From NCBI GenBank assembly GCA_964036295.1, contig OZ038466.1:25003997-25067996 (forward strand): a stretch of 64,000 nucleotides of DNA. Reading direction: 5' to 3'. Below are positions 1 to 14,989 of this stretch, in pieces. This stretch comes from Plumapathes pennacea (taxonomy: Eukaryota; Cnidaria; Anthozoa; Antipatharia; Myriopathidae). How positions within the stretch are numbered: the first letter of the stretch is position 1; each line of letters opens with the position of its first letter. Position numbers and translations under genes: made by a program. The notes beneath the pieces were generated by a model that saw only the letters and a program-made list of their open reading frames with translations, made no database searches and was not told the DNA's origin.

Positions 1-4566
<4,566 letters not shown>

Positions 4567-4620
4567 GTAATGATATACAGATAAACCGTAGTAACAGCCG
4601 TATTTGCTTGTGTCCTTCAG

Positions 4621-5022
4621 GCTTTTGGTGGTCTAGTTGTTGCAGCAGTTGTGAAGTACGCAGACAACATCCTGAAGGGGTTTGCCACCTCCGTGTCTAT
4701 AGTCTTGTCATCACTCGTCTCGTTTTATGTTCTACACGACTTTCAACCCACCAGGTAATCAATCCTTCAGTTGTGCATAAGTAAAACGGGGCTTGCGTGT
4801 GATGTGAAACTTTACCTTTAGTGTGTTGATGCAGGTGATGGCGATGAACGCTGACCAACGGAAGTGACGTCAAAGAACGTATTTCCGGCGGCTCACTTTT
4901 CACTCTTTCTTCACAGTATATTCTTCGTTGGTACATGTGCGGTATTATCAGCCACTTATCTGTATGCCATGCCGGATACCAAATCTACCTCGCCATCTGT
5001 TGTGAAGCAAGCAATTGTATGA
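4621..5022 (+). CDS. SLC35A3: Nucleotide-sugar transporter, SLC35A3-like, last two exons (partial)
   Basis: C-terminal part of a Golgi nucleotide-sugar antiporter. Exon 4621-4754 follows a TTCAG acceptor and ends at CCAG/GTAATC. Exon 4917-5022 follows TTCTTCACAG and ends in TGA, and phase 2 is kept across the join. The first exon encodes the family signature [13 protein letters not shown], followed by a hydrophobic helix. The second begins [17 protein letters not shown], the last membrane helix, then a short polar tail ending KQAIV. This helix and the preceding DFQPTS segment resemble SLC35A3 (UDP-GlcNAc transporter) more than SLC35A2 (UDP-galactose), but the choice between them is tentative. 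Upstream exons lie beyond the (ATC)n array, outside the window. Confidence 0.88.
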
Positions 5023-5671
5023 TGCCAGGCAATGCTGACAAACCAGCTCTGACGACTGTGGGATTGGAAACAGCTCCCAGTCTCAAAATGTGTTGGAAGA
5101 ATGTTTGGTAGCAAGAATAGGCGAGATGGGCGTGAATGACTTAGGATTGAATTACCAGGGGGGCTGTAAAATTTCAAAATCCATTAAGTTCTTTTAAATT
5201 TGTTTCTGTTCCGAAAAAGAAAACATTGTCTTCACAGAGTTACAAGTTGCAGGAATAGAAACTGCAGGAGTAGAGTTTCCTTCCTCTGTTGTTTTAACAT
5301 TCAAAGCACTTGTTTCTTCTTGGCAACAAAAAAGCTCGTGCCAGCTAACTCTTTTAACTCTGTTGACTTATTTAACTCTTTCGAGTATGCGGGTGTATTT
5401 AAACATTTGAACGAGGTGTAAATGGCTGAAGTCGTAACATCTGAACTACAGAACCGTTGTGGGAGTACACGCAGCAAAATTTTATTGTGCGGTAATACGG
5501 TGCGTTACTAGAAGGTTCAACGCTCAAAGCGTGAGCGAAATATATTCACGGTGTTCCATTTAACTTTTTAGTGCAAAGAATCGATGTAAGATAAATTATT
5601 AAAAGGACACCGTGTATTAGTTAGAACTGGGTAATTTGTCTTTTCACAACAATGCTATATGAAAGAGCATT

Positions 5672-5677
5672 AATAAA
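5672..5677 (+). terminator. Candidate poly(A) signal of the SLC35A3-like gene
   Basis: AATAAA about 650 nt after the stop codon at 5022. It is the first canonical signal noticed downstream. The cleavage site was not determined. Confidence 0.4.
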
Positions 5678-5911
5678 AGTAACTCATTGAGAATTCCTGG
5701 TCTTTTCGTCTACACCACCTTTATCGAGAGTTTTTCTTAAAACAATAAATAACCAAGGCACCGACCATCTTGTTTACACGCCCAAATCTGGGTCAAAGGC
5801 GCAGGTTTGAATGAGTGATCGTTGAAATTTTTGCTGTTGAATGAGTTGAATAATCATTGCAACGGAATGATTGTTGTTTGCGGAATCATTGCCATTGAAT
5901 TATCGAATTGA

Positions 5912-5986
5912 ATTGCCATTGAATTGCCTTTAAATGACTGATTGCCATTGAATTGCCTTTAAATGACTGATTGCCATTGAATTGCC
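5912..5986. repeat. 29-bp tandem repeat, about 2.6 copies
   Basis: A unit starting ATTGCCATTGAATTGCC and ending AAATGACTG occurs at 5912-5940 and 5941-5969, with a partial third copy to 5986. It lies in the spacer between the SLC35A3-like gene and the small hypothetical gene. Confidence 0.85.
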
Positions 5987-6149
5987 AATGCATTGTCAGA
6001 ATGTCGCTACCAGCAGCTTGTCATATGCAATCGTGATGCTTTCATCTGGTGTCGTTTTCGACTTTCCTAACCTGCATTGCAGGCGTTCCCGTTCGTTTTC
6101 AGGCAAAATTTGTTCGGAATTGGACTGGGGCAAGAAAAACTGCTATGGA

Positions 6150-6240
6150 GGGGGGGGGGGGGGGAGGGGGGGTGGTTTGTTTGCCATTGTTCGTCTGGTT
6201 CCGCTGGGAATTGTTCGTCTGGTTCCGCTGGGAATTGTTC
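6150..6240. repeat. G tract and 24-bp duplication
   Basis: 15 G at 6150-6164, an A, then 7 G at 6166-6172. These are followed by two perfect copies of a 24-bp unit beginning TGTTCGTCTGG at 6188-6211 and 6212-6235, plus 5 bases of a third. The duplication opens several overlapping short frames here, all repeat-derived. Confidence 0.85.
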
Positions 6241-6340
6241 AGGCGTTGATTGGACGAAAGACCCATGGTGCGCACTGCATCCCTGTCTTGTGATTTGAGA
6301 TTTAAAATCTGCGAGCCACAGAACGTCAAGTTTCATAAAA

Positions 6341-7463
6341 ATGGAGAACGAACAATCCAGCGAAAGGACCACGAGAAAAATGAAGGTCAGGACGCTCGCA
6401 AAGTTGAAAGAAAAGAAAAGAAGAAGAGGGAAGATGAGGTGGGAAATAGAGAGAGAAGGTGAGCATACTTTAAATCTGTCTTTACCAAGAAATATGTCTG
6501 AACTGAAGCTGATAAACAGTTCTCTTAGAGAATTTGAAGATGAAGTCGGAGAGTTAATACACGATGACGCGGTATAAAAGGGCAAGCCGCCTCAGAGCAT
6601 GACTTTGTGTACTTTCATATTAAACTGCGCGTACATTCTCATGTAGCGTTCAAAACTTTTCTATTTCGGTGCAAAGTTTCACTCTAGATTTGCGCCCAAA
6701 AGTGTACCTAAAATTCACACTGTAAGGCCTTTGCAGCAATGCTGAGCTCAAAACTTGAATGATGTGCGGTAAACTTTTGATTCAGCCTACTAAATGCACT
6801 TCAAATTTCGCGCGAGTGAAGCGACGCTTGGCTGCTTGCGCGCTACGCATACTTGGTTTTCATTTCTTGCACATAAACAAAAAAAAATGTTTTGCAAAAA
6901 ATGTTTGTTTTGCAAAAAAATCTCTGTTGGACGGATTTATATTTTGTTTATTTTATCATACATGTTATAAAATTTAAATGTGATGGCATCAAAATTGCCT
7001 AATCACTAAATTGTGATACTCTGATACTTTTTTATGCTCTTTGATGTGTTTAAATGGATCCTTTTCCTCAGCTGCAAAAAGGACAGATGTAAGCTTCGTT
7101 AAATATGACATCCACCAAAGCAAAAGTGCAAGTGAGCTTCACTTTCCAAACAAGGTGATTGGATGCGAAGTCGCAGACGGCACAAGCGCAACGAATTTGA
7201 AAGGAATATGTCTCCAAGATTCTTTGAGAACTCAGATAACTACTTGCGCTTATACCAAGACAATCCTCAAGACTCCAACGACCAGATTCCGTGTAAGGAC
7301 AATGTCGAGTAACTTGGAGTTCCTTCCGAAAGTAAAGTTTGCCAGATCACCAAAAGTCTTGTTTATTTCACCAAGGATTCCCCTGAGAAGGAGTGCACGC
7401 TTGCTGGAGCGACAACTAGAAGAAAAGACGGAAAGAAGTTCTTGTATTTGTTATTTGTTATAA
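6341..7463 (+). CDS. Hypothetical small basic protein, two exons (169 aa)
   Basis: Not recognised. ATG at 6341 (AAAAATGG context) opens a very basic stretch containing KLKEKKRRRGK. A strong donor AAG/GTGAGC ends exon 1 at 6458 in phase 1. An acceptor TTTTCCTCAG before 7072 opens exon 2 in the matching phase, which runs to TAA at 7463. The product would have a Lys/Arg-rich N-terminus, a Ser/Thr-rich middle and a C-terminus with LRRSARLLERQLEE. The composition suggests a nuclear or chromatin-associated protein, which is inference only. The exon 1 frame also runs on past the donor to 6577 through an acidic protein-like stretch (ELKLINSSLREFEDEVGELI), so an alternative end is possible, but its phase does not fit exon 2. 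Gene status is uncertain. Confidence 0.35.
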
Positions 7464-9102
7464 TGTAACATTATTTATTTATAAGCGGAACCCCCGTAAA
7501 ATACAGTTTTACAATTTGACGTTTTCGTGTTATTATTGTGGGTTGTCTCCCGAAAATCTTCTCCTCCTCCCCTCCCCTCCCCACTCGGACCATATTTTTG
7601 CACTCCTTTTAAATTTTGCACGATTTTTTCGTATGCTCCAGTGGAAACGCGTGCAACGTAGGCTAACTTTATCTCTGTCTTGAATAGGGTAATTTTTGGT
7701 CCAGTTTTGAACAGGGTCACAAATTAGAGCGCTTAGTCTCAGACCGGGTAGCAAAATTTACATCTTTGTGTCTTGAATAGGGTCCGGAGTATGAGTCAGC
7801 GGAACCTTCCTGTCCAAATTCTCATTGAGTAATCACCCCTAGGAGAGCACAATGTCTGACTCGTTCCCAGTGGGAGAGAGCACTTATACGTGAACGTTGT
7901 AGAAAACGGCTTTAAAACTCAAGATAGCCGTCCTACCTCAAGTAAAAGCGCCGCATGAAGCTACATCGAGGCTGAACACAGTCCGCCGTCAAAGAAAGCT
8001 TGAGTAAGCGCGCAAATGGGCTATTGGATAGTTGTACTTCTGCGCAGCGTTACTGTGACCCTCAGGCACTTTCATCTCCGGGAACCTATATATTTCCGAC
8101 TTTTAAGTCTCGTCGTCTCAGCGCTTGCGGCAGTGCCAGGCTCCTTTGATTTCCTTGTGTTGTGTTGTGTTGTGTTGCTCACAGTCTGTCTGTCTGTCTC
8201 GTTTACGAGCCTTCGTTCAAATAGGGCAGCGGTCATGTATCCCAGGCACCTTAGCGCGATAAAATTTTTGTTATCATCCGTTCTTGTGGGTATAATTCTC
8301 GGAACTTTTTTACCTCATTGCTGGAACCTTATGGGATATTGTACCCAAGGTTGTAAGTATTTCTTAGCATAATATTTGCTAAAATACATTATCCACGTTT
8401 TTTTTAGTTAGTGTCTGCATTTCGTGTGTTGGGCTTTGTTGAGCGATCTTGGAAACCACAGCTTGTCGTTTCTAGGGAAGCTGTAACTAACTGTAGCTCC
8501 CTCTCTCTCTCTCTCTCTCTCTTCGAAAGTTATATGGGCTTATCCCAATCTTGTTCTTTTGTAGTGTTTTATGATTAAAACATGTTCTTCGTTAGCAACA
8601 AAAACATTTTTTATATGTTGCCTCAGCACACTTTATATTTAAAATGATGGACATCTTATGCGACGTACACTATGATTTCTTTTAAGAACTTAAATATTTT
8701 TTGAGTGAAGTGCCTGTGAATCCCAGTTTAAAAAATGCTATAGCAGCCGAGAATATTTTACAGTCACCAAACCTCCTGTATGAACGTGCATCCCCACAAG
8801 TCCATCTCTTTTACCTACCAAACACTCAGAAGATATCCCTCGCATTCTTCTGATAAACCTTTGATGTTGATGTAGAGGGATTTATGTCAACCAATATTCC
8901 ATTCTGTTATTTACCGTTGTCGTCCCCTAACTCCCCCTTCCCCAGGGATCACATTTTGCAAACAGGAGATCAAAAGAATGTCAATCAGTTTCTTTCTCCG
9001 TTTCTGGAGTGTGGGGAATATGTGGACTTGCACTGGGCCACTTTTTTTGGTGGTAGGTAACAGATAAAATGGGTTGTTTATATTCCATGTGTTAACTTGT
9101 AG
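7464..9102. other. Spacer and presumed IFT74 promoter region
   Basis: No gene is supported. The 118-codon open frame at 8016-8372 has no family resemblance and contains GTGTT and GTCT short repeats. A CT run sits near 8505-8521. A 5' untranslated exon or promoter of IFT74 should lie in the last kilobase, because the IFT74 start codon follows TTGTAG directly and may be preceded by a spliced leader exon. No TATA box was identified. Confidence 0.5.
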
Positions 9103-12100
9103 ATGAGTGATCGTCCATCATCAGGCAGAGGGAAGCGGCCTCCATCAGGAGCCATGCGCCTTGGAACAGCAGCTAGAGGCCGAATGCAACCAGGAAGCTG
9201 TATCCTCTTAACAAAGTTATTGGATTATCAAAGTGGGGCAGTTAATTGTATTCATACTTGTACCTATGCTTGACACTTCATGTAAACATTATATTATTGC
9301 AGTTGTTTTGTTTCCTTTACTTGTTGCTTTTGTAAACTGAACAGCCATGGGAAGGCAAGCTGGTAAGTAACCAAGCAATATTTTTAGTGTACCACTAGGG
9401 ATAACACTTACAGGGTGTGATAGACCATCTCCACAAGACAGCATGCCCACGTATCCAAGTTTGATGGGCCAAACAACTTTTGGCTATAACTTTCAGTATT
9501 TTATAAGTTCTATTTCTTTGTATATTATAGCTGTCAGAAATCTGTAAATGCTATTACCCTAATTTGTATTCTCTAACTGACATTAATTTTTCAATCTCTT
9601 TCAGGACTGGTAAGATTAATTCTTTATAGGATGGTAAAGTCCACTTGAGGCCATGCAGAGTACTTCATGTATGGTAGCATATACAGTGCAGTAGCTTACA
9701 AACTGGGCCTTTTTGATTTTGTTCTGAAATATAGTTCAGTTTTCATACCTAGTACACTATGGATTTTTGAGCTATGATTAATTTTTGTGCAGGTCCCAGG
9801 AACTGGCCGGCCAGGCTCCAGAGCTGGTGCAGGACAAGGAGGTGGAGGTATGGGACAGTCTGTCAGGTGTAATCATTCAAAATGTACATATATTTTAAGG
9901 GTGCACAGGCTTGGAGTAATACTGATACTCTATTGGATAACTCCTTAAAAAAACCTTCAGGATAATTGGTTATGTTTTAAAATAGTATTAATACTAGTTC
10001 TTCTCTACCTACAGCTCTTAATTCCATGATAAGAGTTGCTGATAGACCCATGACTCAGCAGGGCCTCACAGGCATGAAGACAGCGGGAAGAGGTGACATG
10101 ACATTATTGTGAAATTCCATTAATTCTTTAAATCCCAGATGTGACCAGTGTACAGTATGTATATTTTCTGCCTTCAAACTTTACCCACAGATAAGACAAT
10201 AGTGTGGAGATTTATGGTTTGACTCTACTTTGTTTTTGTCCAAGCTACAGTGGGTTTTATTGGGGATCACTCAGAGAGGAATAAACTGTGTCTCATATGC
10301 GTGTAAGGTCTGCACATGCTGTAACTGAATGCCAGCCTGCAAATAATACAGAATTATTTTGCTTGCAACAGGTCCTCAGAGACAGGTGCAGGACAGGTCA
10401 TATTACATGGGACAGCTCAGGTGATAACTCACACTGTTTGTTATAATTCCTTTGGATCCTGATTGAGGTTATCATTGTAGTTATAGTGTTTTTGCAAAAC
10501 AATGCCACAAGAATGTATGTAAGTACTCAACAGCAGCTGACACATATTGTGTTTTTGTATTAAGTTGCATACACCAGATCCTAATGAACAACAAACAAAA
10601 GTATTGTTGGCTATTATTAATGTTAACAGACAAATAAAATAAAGCCCTTGCGGGATAAATGAGGACCTTTTTTATATTTTCAGGGCAAAGATCACTGAGA
10701 TAACCATAGAAGTCACCAAATTACAGAAAGAGATTGAACAATACAGTCAGGAAAATACCACTTACCTCACATATGAGAAAAGGTTTGTCTGATCTGTCTC
10801 TGCCAATTTAGCTTTAATTAATGAGGACACTTAAAAAGGAACTCCTGCTGGGCTTCCAAGTTCAAGATGCAGATTCTCTCAGCCTTATAAAAAGAAAATG
10901 TTTGAGTGATGATGTTGTAAAAACTGATAGTTTCATGAGCTATCAAAAGCCGAGTTCTCCTTACTACATATGATATTATGTTTCTGAAGAAATTGAAACT
11001 GAAGTAGAAAATTGCTTACATGTTTATCACTCTTGGGAGTGAAAGGTTTAATTGTATTCAGAAAAATGTCTCCCCTTGTGAAAATTAGCATCTTATGATA
11101 GCCATAGGGATTCGATGTACACAATAATTATCTTTTTTCTTTAGTTTGAGACAGATGTCAAGCTCACACTTGTGTTGTGGTATACATACATGCATTGTCA
11201 TGTTGACTGAAATATCTCTAAAATTCTAACCTCAGTAATTAATGTTATTTTGTGCATAAAATTTCTCTATTTTTTTCTGCAGGGCTGAAAATTTGGCATC
11301 TGAAATCAAGGAGTTGCAAGGCCAGCTGGCAGATTACAACACTGTAAGTACAGAGATTTGCTGTTTCAAAAGTGCTAATCCTTATAACTAACTGGACAAT
11401 CTTCTGATGCTCTACATGCTGTATGTTTTCTTTTTACTCTACAGCTTTTGGATAAGTTAAACACTGACACGGAAATGGATGACATCATCAACGATTTCAA
11501 TGCTGTATGTTTACCGTAACTGGTTTTGTTTGATTCATTGTTTTATTCTACATGTATATGAGTGCAGTCCTGTGGGTATGTGTCTACACTGGTAAATATG
11601 TAATAATGTTGTCAGTTGTTGTGTTCAAAGTACTTACTGTATAATATCATACTAAAAAGTGAAAATAAAAAATAAAAATTAAATCACTTTATTTAAGTCT
11701 CAATGTATTTTGCACTTGCCGTGCTAATTGGGGAGATTTGAAATGCAGAAAAGAAATATCATAAACTGAACGCAAATTCGTTAAGAATCCCAACTGGTCG
11801 GAGGCTAACCAGTTGGGTATTTACATAGTAAAATTTCCACTTTACTGTCAATGAACAAGAAATTGTTGCTAAAATATGACTGTATTAAGGGTATCTACAG
11901 CATAGTTTTAGTTGATTTATCTTTCATTACACCTACATATTGTCTTGTGTCAGTGCACTAAAGTTATTGATCTTCATTTTATTTACAGTTAAAACTGCAG
12001 AATGAGCGTGGACAGAATGCCATTGATGAGATCTTTATGCAAAAACAAAAGTAAGATGCTCGAGTTCCCTGCCAGATATTGTGAAGTATTGACCAGTACC

Positions 12101-12634
12101 ATTTGATTATATATATTTGACAGCTGTGTCTGGAAATTTTACGGACTTCTATTGAAACAAGGTTGATGCACTATTTTGTAAAATGCCTGTGCAAGTGTTG
12201 CTTTGATTGATAGTCTCAGGTTGCAACTATTAAAAGATCTTACATTAAAACGTCTAACTTGCAGTAAAGAACAGCTGATAAAGCAGCTGGAGATCGAGTT
12301 GGATCAGGAGCGACGTATGGCAGAAAGTCTGGTGGAAGACATGGTAAGTGGGTGAATCAACAATGTATTTTTTTAACATCTAGCCTGTACGGATAGCCTC
12401 CGATGGAGCCCCAATGTGAAGTGTTTGTATTCGCAGGCTATTTAAAACATCTCTCCAGTGATACATTTGAGAGGCTTCTCCTCTGCCCCTCCACCATTTT
12501 TCATCCCCTGGTCACAATCTGTCCCTGGGACTCCAAAGATGGCCTGGTTCTGGGCGCTATCGTTTTATGCAACTGAACCGTGGTAATTTACGTTTTACAG
12601 CCCCCTGTACGTTTAGTTGCTCCGCTTTATTTAT

Positions 12635-12683
<49 letters not shown>

Positions 12684-14953
12684 CTTTTCTTTTTCAGCCT
12701 CCAGATCAGAAGGCTAAGTACGCCAAGCTGAAGAATCTCAACAACAGCCTGCAGTCGGTAAGTTAACATCAATCTCTACCGTGTACAGTGCGAAACCTTG
12801 TACTGTACACAACGTTCATACTCACATGCGTACATACATGCATGGTGTACAAATGCTTATGATAAGAACAGCTATGCCTACATCGACACTACCTTTACAC
12901 TTTTACATACATAACTGTTATCAGATTATTTTGTAAGTTTTTTTAAAATGTTTCTCAGCGTGATCACAGCGAAATTACTAATCAGAACAGTATCTTCTTT
13001 ATTAGTAAACCCTGTGATTATGTTTGTTCTATTTACCTATCAGGATCTGGAAAGAAAGCAGCAAGAATCAGATGCCTTGACGACACGGCTTCAGACCCTG
13101 GAGGATGTATGTATATGTTGTGTGTGTAACTACTGTGTGATACATTACTTGTCAGAAGACCACATGGCAATCATGGAAACAGCGACATTCACAGCGCAAC
13201 CTGACGCTACATTTTATTCGGCAGTCAATTGGCGACTATTGGCATGAATCAGCCACGGAACACGGCTGTTCATGGCATGGCATTGACATGGACTTTTTGA
13301 CTCCATCTTTGTGGGGGAGGAGGGGGGGGAGAGAATTTTTTTTTCGGCCGGAACTATTTTGCAAAATTACGCGGCGCTCGGTGTGATCCATACGATAATT
13401 ATTGAAAAATGCAAAATACACTGACCAAGCCCACCTAACATGAAATCAGGAGCACTTGTTATTTAGTTGCGTGGCCACGACTTCCTGTCTTTCCTCTTCT
13501 TGCTCTTCTTGTTTCCCCTCTTTTGTTTGCTCTGTGTTATTTTCTACATCCATTCCCGCTTCTCTTACAGGAAGTATGCAGCTCACCAGTGAAACAAGAA
13601 GCAGGTTAGACATTGATAAAAAGAGGTTATTACACGGGAAGGAGTGCAATACGGCAGAGTATTTTTACGAGTCGGTTTTATTTTTTCGAGCCTGCTTCAG
13701 GCGAGAAAAAATAAAACTGACGAGTAAAAATACAGCCGTATTGCACGACTTTTCGTGTAATAAATTGTTTATTACACGACAAATGAAGCAGGGCAAACGT
13801 TCTCGCCGCGCGCAAAATGGAACAAAAAAATGACGCGTTCGTAAACTTTGCTTGCGAAAATTGATCACGTAAGCTAATAAACCAGTTAATCTGGTTCCTG
13901 ACGAGTGCAATACGCTCCCATATTTGCACTCGTTTTGGCCCGTATTTGCACTCGAAAATGTGAAGTCGTGTAATAATGGAACTTACCGACCACACACCGA
14001 CCAGGACATAACGAGGACATACCGACCACGTACCGACACCTACCGACCTCACACCGACCACGTTACCGACCTCATACCGACAGTTCAACTTCACAATTAC
14101 CGGAGTGGACATTAGCAACCATTAAAAAAAAAGTAAATGAGTACTTTAGTGCAGCTTTCACCCTGCAAGCTATGAAACACTGCAGTATGATACATGTCTG
14201 GTGATAAAAATGACAGAGAAAATTGGAGTTTGTTCATATGTTTACTACATGTTGCTTGTTGTGATACGGTGTTACTTTAATTTTTTTAGTGACTTTATAC
14301 GAGAAAATAAGTGAGTTGGAAGAGAAGAAGCGGAGTCTACTGGACGAAATGGAAAAGGAGAATAAAGGCACACCGGCCGAGGAGAGAGAAAGGCTCCTCA
14401 AACAGGTGACAAGATTTAGAACCTCTGTAAAATGCCAATACGAACACGTCATACTCTCTTGTTTCATTCTGTTTCAGGTTAAAGAGGACAATCAGGAGAT
14501 CGCCAGCATGGAACGCAGGTAACTAGATACGGAGAATAGTTACGCAAATTGTACCTGAAAACGCACTAAACTGCGTATCGAAGATTTTTTCTGGGTAAGT
14601 GCGACCTCTGGAAAGGAAGCCATCCTGGTGTGACGAGTTGTTTTGTGTTTTGTGACTTAGGACTGCAGAGCTGAAGGAAAAGATCGAGTCCGTCAATGGA
14701 GACATACAGCAGCTGGACATGGACCTGGAAGAGCATCAAGGTAGACGACGACAGTACTAAGAGACAAGAACAAACGACAACAGCGACGACAACAACAACA
14801 ACAGCAACAACAACAACAACATCAAGGTAGACGACGACAACAACGACGACAGTAACAAGAGACTAGAACAAAACGACAACAACAACATCAACAACAACAT
14901 CAAGGTAGACGACGACAACAACGGCGACAGTAACAAGAGACTAGAACAAAACG

Positions 14954-14989
<36 letters not shown>

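Noticed and set aside
6067-6585. 172-codon minus-strand open frame
   Set aside because: Runs through the G tract and the 24-bp duplication, has low-complexity Pro and Ser/Phe content, and overlaps the better-supported plus-strand exon.
8016-8372. 118-codon plus-strand open frame with hydrophobic stretches
   Set aside because: No family resemblance, spans GTGTT and GTCT short repeats, and has no splice or promoter support.
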